DNA of 64,000 nucleotides, from the NCBI GenBank assembly GCA_043228905.1, contig JBHGNT010000002.1, positions 15,624,001 through 15,688,000 of the forward strand, read 5' to 3'. The number at the start of each line of letters is the position of its first letter. Position 1 is the stretch's first letter. The notes under the pieces were generated by a model. That model had not been told where the DNA came from. It saw nothing but the letters and a program-made list of their open reading frames with translations, and made no database searches. A program made the translations under genes and the position numbers. The DNA is from Azolla caroliniana. Taxonomy: Eukaryota > Polypodiophyta. Positions 21,999-35,708 of the stretch are shown one piece after another.

Positions 21999-24900
21999 TC
22001 AAGTTTGGCACGTTGAGGTGACGCAATCCAAGCACACCTGAGAATTGCCGCAACTTGTCCAGACCAAGGGGCTTGGTGAAGATGTCGGCAGTTTGCCGAT
22101 CCGTCGGAACATACTGAAGTTGGACTTCACTAAAAAGGACACACTCACGGACAAAATGGTAGTGCACCTCAATGTGTTTGGTCCGTGTGTGGAAAACGGG
22201 GTTCTTTGCGAGCTGGATGTTGCTAAGGTTGTCGCAGTAGATCATCGTCGGATCGGACACCTCCTCTTGCAGGTCCTGAAGTAGCCGCTACAACCATATG
22301 GCTTCGCATGTTGCAACAACCGCTCCTCTATACTCAACTTCGATGCTCGACAGTGCAACTGTCGGCTGCTTCTTAGTGCTCCACGCTATTGCGGCACTCC
22401 CAAGAGAGAACGCGTATCCGGACGTGGATTGGCGATCGGCGGCGTTGCTAGCCCAATCAGCGTCGGTGTAGCCGACCAACTGCGAAGCTGTACCGGTCCG
22501 ATATAGCAGTCCCCGGTCCGTAGTGCCACTTACGTACCGCAGTACGCGTTGCGCACACTGAAGGTGCTCCTCGGTAGGTCGCGCCATAAACTGATTGATC
22601 ACCCCGACCGGATAACTGAGATCGGGTCGAGTGATTGTCAAGTAAATAAGGCTTCCGACAATTTGTCGGAACCTCATCAGGTCGCACACCTTTCTGGATT
22701 TGGGGCGACGCTTGGCGGTTCTATCAAGAGGAGTCGAGACGGACTTACAGTCTGCCATCTCGAATTTGAAGAGCATATACAACGCGTAATGGCGTTGGCT
22801 GATCAATATGCCTTCGGGGGTATGGATCACTTCGATCCCGAGGAAGTAATGAAGATCCCCCAGATCCTTCATGTCGAACGATGCCGCAAGCAGGAGCTTC
22901 ACGTGGTTGATTTCACCTAGGTCGGCGCCGGTGATGACCAAGTCATCAACATAGAGTAAAATACTGACCGACCCGAGTCGACCTTTCCGAATGAACAGTG
23001 AGGAATCCGATTTTGAAGTCGTAAAGCCCATCCGACGCAGTCGATGTGTGAACTTCGCATTCCAGGCACACGGGGCTTGCTTCAGTCCGTAAAGGGACTT
23101 CTTCAGTCAGCACATTGCCGACGTGTTCGTTCCGGAGTGAAATCCGGGGGGTTGTACCATGTACACTTGTTCCTCAAGCTCACCTTGCAGGAACGCGTTC
23201 TTTACATCCATCTAATGTAAGTGCCACCCCTTGGCCGCGGCTACCACGAGCAAAACACGGACGGTCGTCATCTTCGCGACCGGCGCAAACGTCTCATCGT
23301 AGTCCATGCCGTGTTTCTGCGTGTAGCCTTTCGCTACTAACCGGGCCTTCTATCGGTTGACCGAGCCGTCGGTGTTGTACTTGACCTTGTACACCGACCT
23401 ACATCCGATCGGCTTCACACCCTTCGGTGCATCAACCAGGTCCTAGGTCTCGTTTTTCGATAGTGCGTGCATCTCTTCCTCTATTGCGGTGCGCCAATTC
23501 GCGTCCTGAGCCGCTTCTGCGTAGCTCTCCGGCTCACGCACTTCCACTACACGGGTCATGTATGCATAGTAATGCGCCATGTACTCGTTGTATCCGAACC
23601 GCATAACTGGGTTCTTTTGGCGGGTAGATCGGCGTAATCGGTCATTAGCCGATGTCGAGGTCTTCTCGGCTGATGCGGACTTCGCTCTTGAAGACCCGTC
23701 ATCGCTTCCCTCGGAGTCGGACTCGCGTCGGTCTGACTCGTTTCTATCTGTTCCGGAATCCGACACCTTTTTCTTCCCTTTCTCTTTGCACGTAAGCCGT
23801 CTCCTCGGCTTCCTGCGCGGGGAATGTACGACCGAGTCTCCACTACTCGCCGGCTCTTCATCGGACTGGTTGAAACGACTCAGTCTTCCATTCGGTCCAC
23901 TTAACCGAAACAAAATCGGACTCCCTTCGGGGGTCCCGATTTCAGGCTCAGCCGGAGGCACCTCGGCCTCGCTGTCCTCATCGTCAGAACTCAGATTGGA
24001 GGTGAGGTCCGGAGTCGGAGGCAAGTACCAGGACGCGGACTCATCAAACACAACGTCACGGCTCACACGCGCTTGTTTGGTACGTGGGTTATAGCATTTA
24101 TAACCCTTCTGCTCGTCCGAATTGCCGACCAAGATACACTTCTCGGCTTTTGCGTCCAACTTCCTCCTTTTCTCCTTCGGCACATGCACATACGCGATGC
24201 TACCGAAAACTCGTAAGTGTCACAAGTTCGACTTCGTTCCGAAATATAGCTCGTGCGCCGACACTTTATCTCCGATCCGATTCTGGATGTATACCGAGGT
24301 CCTTACCGCCTCGGCCCAGTAGAACTTGGGCAAGCTCTTCTTTTCCAGCATTGCCCGTGCCGCTTCCACAACCGACCGATTTTTCCTCTCGGCCACGCCG
24401 TTTTGCTCCGGCGTGTATCTACAACTGAATTCGCGCAGAATTCTCATCTGTTGTAGATAACTGTTGAATTGACCGGAAAAGTATTCTTTTCCGCCATCCG
24501 ACCGCAAGCACTTGATCTTTCCTCCTGTTTCCATTTCCACGAACCCTTTGAGGTCCCAGAAACAGTCGAAGACTTCGCTCTTCCTCTCGATGAGGTAGAT
24601 CCATGTGTGCCGCGTGTAGTCGTCGATGAAGGAGACGAAATATTGGCTCCCGCCAAGACTAACGTTTTGTGCCGCCCCCCACACATCAGAGTGTATCAAG
24701 TTGAGCTTGTTCCGGCTCCGGTTACGCTCGTTGGGGAAGGGAAGTCGGTGTTGCTTCCTAAGCTGGCATGCTTCACAAATTTGTGCCTTCCGGCCACTAA
24801 ATTTGGGCAATCCGAACACCACTTGTTTCGATTGCACGACTTGAAGCCGCTGGTAGTTGACGTGGCCTATCCGCTTGTGCCATAAGTCGATGTCCGACTC

Positions 24901-26292
24901 GACTTTTTGTCCCTTCGCGAACATTGTGGTGCCACCGTCAGTAGAGTCGAGGATGAACATCCTCCCATCTCTGCGCCCTTGCGCAATAATACGGCCTTCT
25001 TCCTCAATGAAGCACCCGAGGTGTGTAAACCGAACCTGCATCCCCTGGTCGACGATTTGCCCGACCGACACCAAATTCTTCGTGATGGTCAGGATGTGTA
25101 ACACGTTCATAAGTTTCCCTTTCTGCCCGACATGGCTCAAGGGAACTTCACCAACATTCGCGATCGGATGCGAAGTGTCGTCTCCGGTTGCGACTACTCC
25201 TGGTTGTGTCGGTTTCTCAAGATATGAGAACCACTCCTCGTGGCACGTCATGTGGTTTGATGCGCTGGAGTTGACGTACCACACCTCGTCCGATTTCGGG
25301 GTGGATTGTTTCATTGAGTTTGCTTCGTGTCTCGTCACGAAGACTAACCCTTTTCCAGCTTCTTCGGATCCTTCGGCATAGTGCGATCGCTGCCGGTTTC
25401 CTTTGTTGGTATGTCCGGAACCAGATCCGGAACTGGTCGTCTCTCACTCGGCGCGCTTTTTCCAGAACTCGCTCTCCCTGTGGCCTTTCTTGCAACAATA
25501 CCAGCATTCCGTGGTGGATTTCCCTTGCCGGTTCTCGTCGCCTCGACTCCCCTTGTTTCCGGAGGGTCCGGAGTTGTTGTCGGCATCACTTCGGTGCCTT
25601 CTTCCTTGATCCCGTTGGCCACCTCCATTGCGTACCGACTCGCCTCGTCTGCCATGACCACACGGCCCCTCTCCCTCTGTGTACAACATCTTGCTGTCGG
25701 CATGCGTGCTTGTCGACGCACCCGCGTGGTTCTCCTCTATAAGGAGCATCGACTATAAGTCGAAAAACGACGACGTATTCTCCTGGGTACACACAAAAGT
25801 TCGGAACACCCCGAACTTCGATGCTAAACCCCCGAGACAGACCTAGACCATCTCGCTTTCCTCGATGTTCACATCGATGGAAGCTAAGGAGTCGCATATG
25901 TCCTTAATCCTCGAGGTATAGTCAGCCACCGACAAATCGCGTTGCTATAGGTTGCTCAACTCCTGTCGGAGCTGAAGCTTCCTGGCTGTGGTGCTTGCGG
26001 CGAAAATCTTCTTCACATTTTCCCACGCACCCTTCGGCGTTTTTGCATCCCGAACGTAGCTTAACAGCTGTTCGCCCACACAAGATGCGAAACAGTACAA
26101 CACTCTGCTCGCCGATTGTTTCCACGCCGGGAAGTCTTTGTGTGTTGAATCGGGTGCTGTGTCATTTGCTCCATTGACATAGCTCCAGTAACCGTGTCCG
26201 AGCAGGTACTGGTGCATCTTGTAAGACCGAGACGTGTAGTTGTTTCTGTTGAGCTTCTCCGTCGGAAGCGAGCTCGCCATTCCTTTCTCCAT
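21999..26292 (-). pseudogene. Copia D gag-pol
   Basis: Gag starts MEKGMASSLPTEKLNRNNY at 26292. The zinc-knuckle region near 25450-25510 reads ECWYCCKKGHRESEFWKK, with the last Cys changed to Phe. The protease near 25275 has VNSSASNHM where VDSGASNHM is expected, so the catalytic Asp-Ser-Gly is lost. The integrase block 25338-24220 holds HSDVWG, SDGGKEYF and NGVAERKN. A Ser/Glu-rich hinge follows (24189-23443). RT and RNase H (23031-22288, then 22260 on) hold LYVDDLVITG, DADWAS and a decayed SSIEVEYRG. Frame breaks separate these blocks, so the copy cannot make a complete polyprotein. Confidence 0.92.
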
Positions 26293-26374
26293 CGGTTTTA
26301 TTGTTCTTCTTCGTTGGTTTTCCCTTCAAGCAAAGTCGACTGCAGAGGTTCTCAACCCTTGCACTCTGATACCA

Positions 26375-26766
26375 TGAAAAGAATTGCGTGCGGAAGCAAT
26401 ATAGAAAACTGAACAATAGAAAACGTAGGTTTAATGGAAAGCTTAGGTTTGCATAGTACGCATGGGAGAGATAGAGAGATAGAGTAAACACATAATTTAA
26501 TTCAAAAAATAATACTCAATCTGTACATAGGATGTGCTCAGTGAGCACTTTTATACAAGCCCTGACAATCAGGCTGACTGACACAAGTACTGACAGTACT
26601 TGATTGCTCATAAATGAGCCTTGACTCTTACTTCCAAAACTATTCCTTACGAGGAATATCTTTCTAACGGCCTTTCGGTTTATGCACCGATACGGCCTTC
26701 CTACGCACCTGTCCGGTCCTCGGCTTGCTCAGCCGATCCGGCCGATGTTGAGCTTGTCTCTGAACA
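26375..26766 (-). repeat. 5' LTR of copia D
   Basis: 392 bp, same TGAAAAG start as the other LTR. It keeps the GTAC palindrome and TATA box but lacks about 60 bp of GCACCGG-type repeats. Right flank ATTAA at 26767-26771. Confidence 0.93.
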
Positions 26767-26771
26767 ATTAA

Positions 26772-27279
26772 GCATCCTTAATCTCTTATTCTTGTGCTCA
26801 TCATTAGTTTGATCCCTAATATTTGCTATCTTTCAAGTTCTTGGCATTTGGTATCTTCTCTCTGTCTCTCTCTATTAGGTTTTCTTCTTTTTCTTCAAGT
26901 TTATTTTAGCCATTACTTGGTCATTTGAGGTTCGATTTTGACAAGCTCTGACTTGATTCAAAGCTCATAACAAGAGCTATGATATGATCAACTAAAGCTA
27001 GTAGGTTTCAGAGGTATACTTCTCATAGGGTTTGGTCCTATAATGATAAACATTAGTAAGGCGGCCACAAAGTTCAGGAGTATGATTGATAATGAGCCAA
27101 GATCACCAACGATTCTTGATATTAATGCAACAAATTTAGTCACAATGGAGAAATTCTTATGAGTCACTTGATTTCTCTTCAAGAAACCATAAACAAGAAA
27201 AGTGAAAATATTAGGACACTAGTAAAGGAGAATGCGAAGTTATAAATTCTTGTCATTGAGAATGAAGGTTTAACATAAA
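26772..27279. other. No gene recognised
   Basis: AT-rich sequence right of copia D; only short ORFs without motifs. Confidence 0.45.
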
Positions 27280-27780
27280 ATGGTTGCAAAACTTCAAAAT
27301 GAGATTAAAGAATGCAAGAAACCGTCTTTTGAAACAAATGATGGCATTAACAAGACTGAGTTAAAAGAAGCATTAATAGAGGAAAAAATGGACACAATGA
27401 GGCGAGATGTAAGTGATATCAAACTCATCTACTATGCATGTGATGAATCAAGAGAAGAATGTAGAAAGCATAGATGTCTGAATTGAAAGACCGTGAATAA
27501 CAATTAAAGAACATTGTCATTGGTGGGATTAGAGAGGAGAGTATGGACACCTATACCCCTCGGAAAGGCCATCGTGAATTCTTTAGCATGCATTATGGTA
27601 TGTCGGATGTGAATGTATATGGAGCACACCAAGTTGGGAAACATGGTGCTGCTCACTTCGGAGAAAGGTTGATTAAATGCACAATGATGGATGATACAAA
27701 ATGAAGGATCATGCTAAAAAATGGTTGGGTATGTGTCAAAGGTACACAATTCTTTGTGAGTGAAGATGGTACCATGGTTG
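27280..27780 (+). pseudogene. Coiled-coil ORF remnant, possibly a LINE ORF1
   Basis: A 68-codon frame (27280-27486) is Lys/Glu-rich and heptad-like. Downstream, in shifted frames to about 27775, pieces read DVNVYGAHQVGKHG, LIKCTMMDDTK and VKGTQFFVSEDGT. This resembles the coiled coil plus RNA-binding layout of a LINE ORF1, but I cannot prove the family. It ends where AATACGT-rich sequence of the hAT element begins. Confidence 0.35.
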
Positions 27781-28270
27781 TAACATACATAGCATACCAT
27801 ACGCGTACAATACATATGTTACGTATTTTATAAGTATTCTAAATTTTTTTTATAAGTTCTTAGAATACGTATTTAAAGGTAAAATACGTTGAATACGTTA
27901 AATACGTTTTGAATACGTGGTTGAATACGTCAAATACTTGAACACCATTGATGTTGAATGCAAAGATACTTGGAATTTGAATAGTAAATACTATATAGTA
28001 AATTCGAATTATCTTTATTTCCCATGGATAACACATGGTTATGTATGTTTCAATACATGTGGTATACATATTTTTAAATGAAAGTGGAGATTCAAGAACA
28101 TAATTGAAGTTTGAATCAAAAGGCATATTATTTAAACTCTCATAGAAAATGAATAAAGTGATAAAAAAACTATTAGAATTTATAACTTTCTTCATGCTCA
28201 TAATTATTGGTTCTTAAATTCAAATAAATATGTAAAAACCAACAATACATTATCTCCATGCAATTTTCGA

Positions 28271-30289
28271 TTATGTTTCTTCTTCTACATCATCATTATA
28301 AGATTCCGTTGTTGTATCATCATAGTTGTCCACATAATCACTATCAGAAAATGAATCAACTATGACATTGTCAATGTCTTCATCCTCTTGATCTCCATCA
28401 TCGTTACCATATTCAACATTGCAAGCCTCAGTTGTAGTTTGTCGAGTATTTACCCTTCTTGTACTTGCAACTCTCGCACAAACTCTTCTAATAGTGCTAG
28501 AACTTGATCCCACCAATCCTTCATCCACTATCATATTGGCAAACTTAGATCTACTTCGAGTAACCCGACCAATATGCATAGCCTCTGCTTCCTCAAAATA
28601 TGCTTGTGCGACTTGAGTATCAATATTGGTTGTTGATGGAGGCATTTCAACAGTCTTGTTAGTGTCTATCTCATTAGGATTTACCTAAATCAAATAATAT
28701 TTTGGTATCATAATCATGATTCATAATATTTAAACCATAACCAATTAACAAGGTTCGTTAATTAACCTACAAATGATTTTCTAAACATCAAGTGTCAAAC
28801 ATGAGTAAGAAAGATGTAGACCTGCATTGGAAGACCCGCATGAGTTTGAAAGCTTCGAACAAGCCGTAAGCTCGAACATATACTAATCTCTCCACTTGTT
28901 TCACCTTCAAATGGTTCCTCCTTTTTGTATGTGCCAATGCATGTGCATTCCAATTTCTTTCAGCAGCTCCAGAAGAGCAATACTATGACACAAAGTATTA
29001 ACAAACAATACATGTCATTGTAGAAGATTAATAAAATTGAAACATTAATAAAAAATGAACTATAATACTTGAGACAATACCCTACAAGCTAATGACTGTA
29101 GTAAGGTCACATTGTCCCCATATCTTTCCCACCATGAAACAGGTTTACATTTTGCAATGTGTGACTTTGATAGTTCATTGCCAAATCGGCCCACACCATT
29201 TCTATACATGTCAAATTGATCTTGCAAGATTTCACATTCATCTATACAATATACCTTTTGAATATATGCAAGCCATCCATCCGTCATCTCTGCAATCATA
29301 ATAATTGGTTGATCTTTGGGCTTCCATAAAGGATGCAAAATATGTGCAACAATATGAATTGGCTTTTTGAACCACGACCAACGACAATCAAAACATTCCA
29401 AAACCTCTTTATATTTGCATTAACATTTGGCAAACTTAAATCAAAAGTGGAAATCAGTTACCGAAATATGCATAATATAGACAACAACAATGATTCAAAG
29501 AAATGAAAAAGATGCAATAAACAACAATTGTACATACTACATAGTACATAGAAATAATAATATTAGAATAGAAACATATTACTTGTCCTTGTTTAATGTG
29601 TCTTCTCTCGCTCCTCGTTACAATGTGTCTCTAGCCCTCCTCATGAACTCATAAAGTAAGCCCATTGTAGATCCTTCACGATCAATTAGCCACAAAACAG
29701 AAAACAATGGATGCATAATCGAAATCACAATCATAATTGAAGGCAAAGTAGAGCTATCTTGCACAATCGACTTCACCTTGATAACATTTGGCTTTTTGGA
29801 GTCACTCCAATCCTCCCAATAGTTACTAACCACAGTTTGTTCAAGGGCTCTCCAAACTCTTGCCAACCTCTCAAGGACAATAAGAATATAGCCAAATCGA
29901 GTGCCACTTGGCCTAAGGAGCACAAGAGATGAATAGTTGCTGAAAATTTTTCGTGCATTCCTTTTCTTGGTGAATAATCTAACCATATAATTTGCTCTCT
30001 TGTGCACTCCACGAACCCAAGACAACTTCCCAATATTCTCTAGCAATAAATGTAAACAATGTGATGCACAAGGAGTCCATACAAGCCTTGGGATTTCAGT
30101 CTCTAGAATGTGACCCATGCTTTAACACAATTAGATGCATTGTCAGTGACAATTTGCACCACATTTTCTACTTTTACTTCATTTATTGCAGTTGATAGCA
30201 TTTCAGCCAACCATGGACCATCGGCCCTTGTAGAAACACCACTATAATCAATAGTTTTAAGGTACATAGTGCCATAACAACATGAGACC
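28271..30289 (-). pseudogene. hAT transposase, central and C-terminal part
   Basis: This side of copia E continues the transposase. Residues from 30289 down include GTMYLKTIDYSG and VVQIVTDNASNCVKAW (DUF659 block), then after a stop TPCASHCLHLLLENIGKL and RPSGTRFGY, ending at 29618. After probable introns, 29401-29060 holds FDCRW and PVSWWERYGDNVTLLQSLACRVLSQ, the hAT C-terminal dimerisation motif. Near 28990-28880 SGAAERNWNAHALAHTKRRN follows, then an acidic C-terminal exon (28645-28271). Two or three introns are implied, as usual in plant hAT transposases. Several stops make it a pseudogene. Confidence 0.85.
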
Positions 30290-30721
30290 TGTTGAGCGGC
30301 AAGCTCAACCGAACCCGGATCGGTTGAATAAGCTTGAGCCGGATCGGCATCCGGAAGAATGAGTCGGATCGGTGAGCCGGTGAGCAAGTGAGCTGGTGAG
30401 CTGGGGAGCTGGTTAGCTGAATCGAACAGTAACCGGAAGCCTAGTAGCAGCCTAGACTACTAGGTAGTTAATGTCTCATAGTTAGTGTGAGATGCTCGTA
30501 TGAGAATTGAAGTACACCGTACTTCTGTCCTTAGGACTTGTATAAATAGTGTTGTTGAGCACCTTCTATGTACAAAGAACTATAATTATTGTTTGGTAAT
30601 AGATTTAACTTGTTCTGCTCTTTCTCTGTCTCTCCCGCGCACTATCAAGCTCTCCATTAAACCTGCGTATTTTTCTGTCTTCAGTTTTCTATTACTTCCG
30701 CACACGCTATTCGTTTTTACA
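30290..30721 (+). repeat. 5' LTR of copia E
   Basis: 432 bp, TGTTGAGCGG to TTTTTACA. AAGTACACCGTACTT (30510-30524) lies 16 bases upstream of TATAAAT (30541). Confidence 0.95.
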
Positions 30722-30805
30722 TGGTATCAGAGAGCAAGGGTTGAGAATCTCTGCAGCCGACATAGCTTGAAAAGAAAACCAACCAAGAAGAACAGGTAAA
30801 AACCG

Positions 30806-33800
30806 ATGGATAGAGGAATGGCTAGCTCGCTTCCGACAGAGAAGTTCGATAGAAACAACTACACATCTTGGTCCTACAAGAGGCACCAGTACCTGCTCAG
30901 ACACGATTACTAGAGCTATGTCGACAGAGCAAATGGCACAACACCCGAATCAACACACAGAGATTTCCCGGTGTGGGAATAGTCGGCGAACAGAGTACTG
31001 TACTGCTTCGCGTCTTGTGTGGGCGAACAACTCCTAAACTACATTCAGGATGCAAAAATGCCGAAAGATGCTTGGGGAAATCTAAAGAAGATTTTCGTTG
31101 CAAGCACTACAGCCAGGAAGTTTCAACTCCGCCAAGAGCTGAGCAACCTACGACAACGCGACTTGTCGGTGGCAGACTACACCTCCAAAATCAAGGACAT
31201 TTGCGACTCTCTGTCCTCCATCGATGTGAATATCGAAGAACCTGATATAGTGCAAATCTGTCTCGGAGGTTTGGCGTCAAAATTCGGAGCGTTCCGAATT
31301 GCTGTGTGTACAAGGGAGAATACACCGTCATTTTTCGACTTACAATCGATGCTCCTTGTGGAGGAGAACCATGCTGGTGTGTCAACAAGTGCACCCACTG
31401 ACAACCAGATGCAGTACACAGAGGCAGATCGGCCCCGTGGGCATGGTGGACGAGGCGGGTTGGCTCGCAATGGTAGTGGCCGGCAAGAGCAGGACCGAAG
31501 GCACAGAGAACGTGCCGACAATAGTTCCGGACCCTCCACAAGCAGAGGGAGTGAAGGCGGCGCTGGAAGCCGGCAAGTAAAGGCCGATACGGAATGCTGG
31601 TACTGTGGTAAAACGAGCCACAGAGAAAGCGAGTGCTGGAAGAAGCGCGCCGGTTTGGACAGATCCGGATCTAGTAAGGCCGATAGAGAGAACCAACAAT
31701 ACTCGCACTACGCAGAAGGATCGGGAGGATCCTAAACCGGAAAAGCTGGTAAAGGGCCAACCTTAGAGTCGAAACACGAGGCTAACTCGATGAAGAAGAC
31801 CACTTCCGAATTGGAGGAAGTGTGGTACGTTGATTCCGGTGCGTCGAATCACATGACAAGCCACAAAGAGTGTTTCTCCTTTTTGGAGAAACCGGAACAA
31901 CCGGGAGTCGTCGAAACCAGAGACGACACTCCTCACCCAATCGTGCATATCGGAGAAGTCCCTTTGAGCCACGTCGGACAGAGGGGGAAGTTGATGAACA
32001 TATTACACGTTTTGACTATCACGAAGAACCTGGTATTAGTCGGTAAGATCGTTGACCAGGGGATGCAGGTGCGGTTACCGCACCTTGGGTGCTTCATCGA
32101 GGAAGAGGGCCAGATTATTGCGCAAGGGTGCAGAGAAGGGAGGATGTTCATCCTCGACACCAATGACATCGACACCGCTTTGTTCGCCAAAGGACAGAAG
32201 ATTGAATCAGATATTGATCTCTGGCACAAGCGGATCGACCACGTCAATTACCGGCGGCTTCAAGACTTGCAAACGAAACAAGCTTTTTTCAATTTGCCAA
32301 AGTTCAGTGGCCGGAAGGCCCAAATATGTGAAGCCTGGCAACTCGGGAAGCAACACCGGCTTCCATTCCCCACTGAACGAAACCGTAGTCGTAACAAGCT
32401 CGACCTTATTCATTCGGATGTATGGGGACCGACACAGAACGTTAGTCTTGGCGGGAGTCAGTATTTCGTCTCCTTCATCGACGATTACAGTCGGCACACA
32501 TGGATCTACCTCATTGAGCGGAAGAGCGAAGTCTTCGAGTGTTTCCAGAACCTGCAAAGCTTGGTTGAAAGGGAAAAGGAGAGGAAGATCAAGTGCCTAC
32601 GGTCGGATGGCGGAAAAGAATATTTTTCCGGCCAATTCAACAGTTATCTGCAACAAAAATGAATTCAGAGAGAGTTCAACTGCAGATACACACCGGAGCA
32701 AAACGGTGTGGCCGAAAGGAAGAACCGGTCGATTGTCGACGTGGCAAGGGCAATGCTGGAGGAGAAGAGCATGCCCCATTTCTATCGGACAGAGGCAGTC
32801 CGGATGACCGTCTATATCCAAAACTAGATCGGTGACAAGGTGTTCGCGCATCAACTGTATTTCAGACGCCATCCGAATTTGAGACACCTTCGGATATTTG
32901 GTAGCATTGCATATGTGCATGTGCCGGATGAGAAGCGGAGGAAGTTGGATGCAAAGTCGGAGAAATGCATCCTTGTTGGTTACTCGCATGAGCAAAAGGG
33001 GTATAAGTGTTATAACTCCGGGACAAAGTAGGTCTGAGTTAGCCGAGATGTTGAGTTTGATGAGACGACATCATGGTATGCCTTACCGGCTCCGACTTCC
33101 GACCCGATACTGGAGGATGAGGCTAGTGAGCCTGAACCGGTCCAGATAGAAGATGAAGACCTTGCCACTCTAGAAGAGAGTCCGATCTCATTTCAGCTAA
33201 GTGGATCGAATGAGCGGCTGAGTCGAGATGACCAGTCGGATGAGGAACCGGCGAGTAGTGGAGACTCTACTGTGCTCTCCTTATGCAAGGAACCGAGGAG
33301 ACGGTTCACGTGCAAAGAAAAGGGGAAGAAGAAGATGCCGGAATATGAAACTGGCAACGATGAGTCGGATCGGAGCAAATCCGACTCCGAAAAGGATGAA
33401 GGCGGATCTTCGGGAACGAAGTCTGACCTGGCCAAGAAGGGCCCCAAATCGGGTAATACCAAGTTACGCCGGTCTCCCGCCTGAAGAACCCAGTTACGCA
33501 ATACGGGTACAATGAATACATGGCGCATCATTATGCGTACATGACTAAGGTGGCGGAAGTGCATGAGCCGGAGAGCTACGTAGAAGTGGCAAAGGATGCA
33601 AGTTGGCGTGCCGCTATGGAGGAAGAAATGCGGGGACTTGATGCCAACGACATATGGGACCTCGTTGACCCTCCCGGACACTGTAAACCGATCGGATGTA
33701 AGTGGGTGTACAAGGTAAAGTACAATGCCGACGGTTCGGTTAACCGGTACAAGGCCCGATTAGTGGCGAAGGGATACACGCATACCCATAGAATCAACTA

Positions 33801-35071
33801 CGACGAGACCTTCGCTCCGGTAGCGAAGATGACGACGGTTCGTGTGGTACTGGCAGTTGCTACGGCAAGAGGGTGGCACCTTCAGCAGATGGACGTGAAG
33901 ATTGAATTTCTTCAAGGCAATCTTGAAGAAGAGGTCTTTATGACCCAACCTCTCGGTTTCCAGACGGAGATGAACAAGTCGGCGGTATGCCGGCTGAAGA
34001 AGTCACTCTATGGCCTGAAGCAAGCCCCTCAAGCTTGGAATGTGAAGATCACACACTGGTTGCGTAAGATGGGGTTTGCGGCCTCCAAGTCCGACTCTTC
34101 GTTGTTCATCCGGCAAGGTCCGGATGGTCCGGTTTGCATTTTGCTGTATGTTGATGATCTAGTCATCACTGGACCTAGACTCGACGAAGTTAGCCGAGTC
34201 AAGTCCCAGCTGTCAGATGTATTTGAGATAAAGGACCTGGGGGACCTTCACTATTTCCCTGGGATCGAGGTGATCCGAACCCTCGACGGCATATTTCTCT
34301 CACAAAGACACTATGTGTTGAATATGCTATACAAGTTCGGCATGACGGAATGCCGACCGATCTCCACACCCTTGGACCGGAACCAGAAGCTCCGTCCCGA
34401 CTTCGGACCTGCTTGCGATGAGAAGCGATTCCGATAGATTGTCGGAAGCCTTATATATTTGACAATCACCCGACCTGACATTAGTTATCTGGTCGGCGTG
34501 ATCAACCAATATATGCAAAAGCCGACCATTGAGCACCTTGTTTGCGCGCATTGAATTTTGCGATATGTGAGTGGCACGAAGGATCGAGGATTGTTATACC
34601 GGCATGGTATAACCGAAGAGCTAGTCGGCTACACCAATGCCGACTAGGCCGGCGATGCATTGGATCGCCGATCCACCTCCGGCGATATGTTTTCCCTTGG
34701 TAGCACAGTTGTTGCGTGGAGCAACAAAAAGCAGCCAACAGTGGCTCTGTCGAGCACTGAGGCTGAATACCGGGGCGCCACCAATGCCACCTGTGAAGCC
34801 ATCTAGCTTCGGCGACTGCTGCAAGATCTGCGGATCGAGGTGCGACAACATAAGTAGCATGCAACTCATCAAGAACCCCGTATTCCATGCTTGCACAAAG
34901 CACATAGAAATGCACCACCACTTCGTGCGTGAGCGTGTCCTGAGCGGTGACGTCGAACTTCGGTATGTTCATACGGATCGGCAAGTTGCCGACATCTTCA
35001 CCAAACCTCTCGGATCGGACAAGTTGTAGCACTTCACCGAAATGCTTGGTGTTCAGCATCTTGATGTGCCA
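30806..35071 (+). pseudogene. Copia E gag-pol
   Basis: Gag starts MDRGMASSLPTEKFDRNNY at 30806, with stops near 30914 and 30980, then an open block 31019-31735 holding QICLGGLASKFG and an intact zinc knuckle CWYCGKTSHRESEC. Block 31790-32662 has protease VDSGASNHM and integrase HSDVWGP and SDGGKEYF, ending at a stop inside the integrase; NGVAERKN follows in the next frame near 32700. The Ser/Glu hinge (32840-33500) is broken. RT block 33520-34437 has GCKWVYKVKYN, KSLYGLKQAP and LYVDDLVITG. RNase H (34440-35029) is split by several stops, with STEAEY near 34756 and TKPLGSDKL at 35029. Confidence 0.92.
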
Positions 35072-35626
35072 CACTTGAGGGGGAGAACGGGCAAAGACAC
35101 CGGAATGGATAAAGGCAAAGAAACTGTCAATTCCGTTGGTGAGGGAAGAACCGACAAATGGAGAGACAAGAAGAAGAAAGGAGCCGAGTCGACAAAGGAA
35201 GTTGACACATCCGAACAAGTCAGATCAAGCAGCAGCGGCAATAGAGCCAAGAAGGTCAGAACTGACCGGAAGAAGAAGGCCAAGACCTGGACATGGTCAG
35301 ATGTGGTGAAGGGCCTAGAACCGGAAGACGAATCGGGAGCGACCAATTCGGACAAGAGCTGGAATGAATCGGAGACAGCCGATTCGGTTCAACAGATGGA
35401 TTCAGAAGAACCGGATCAATTCAAGGCCAAGTCGACGAGAAGGCAGCAAAAGTCGACGCCAACACGTAGGAATCGGCAAATCGACAAGCGCCGAAGTCAC
35501 AACAGTGAGGGAAGACTTAGGCCTGTTAAGCCGACAAGCCGACCAAGGAGGTCGAGGTGCGCGGAAACCGAAGGGTCGCGGCAAACAGGACTAAACCGGA
35601 CGAGGAGTGTGAGTGAGGCAGAGTGA
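35042..35626 (+). CDS. Copia E charged tail ORF downstream of RNase H
   Basis: Open for 194 codons from MLGVQHLDVPHLRGR. The LRGR codons are the first polypurine tract (about 35072-35086) and the second abuts the LTR at 35709. The tail is rich in Lys, Arg, Ser, Glu and Asp. Blocks shared with D and G: DRKKKAK, TWSDVVKG, DESG, SETADSV, DSEEPDQFKAK and RRQQ. It follows the RNase H end after one frame break, so it was probably the polyprotein C-terminus. It stayed open while the adjacent RNase H collected stops. No known domain is recognised; function unknown. Confidence 0.6.
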   Translation: MLGVQHLDVPHLRGRTGKDTGMDKGKETVNSVGEGRTDKWRDKKKKGAESTKEVDTSEQVRSSSSGNRAKKVRTDRKKKAKTWTWSDVVKGLEPEDESGATNSDKSWNESETADSVQQMDSEEPDQFKAKSTRRQQKSTPTRRNRQIDKRRSHNSEGRLRPVKPTSRPRRSRCAETEGSRQTGLNRTRSVSEAE

Positions 35627-35708
35627 CGTCAGAAGGAGCCGGGTGGAAGGACCAGTTGCCATAGAGACTAACACTACGATCCGACCTCAAGTTGAGCTTG
35701 AGGGGGAG

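Larger units (their letters stand above)
21034..26766 (-). mobile_element. Ty1/copia LTR retrotransposon D
   Basis: Minus-strand element. LTRs 21034-21486 and 26375-26766 start TGAAAAG; flanks are GTTAA and ATTAA (4 of 5 matching). The primer-binding site inside the right LTR reads TGGTATCAGAGTG on the minus strand (from 26374). The terminal polypurine tract is at 21487-21495. The left LTR is about 60 bp longer because the right copy lost part of a run of GCACCGGTTT-like repeats. Domain order is copia, with frame breaks. Confidence 0.93.
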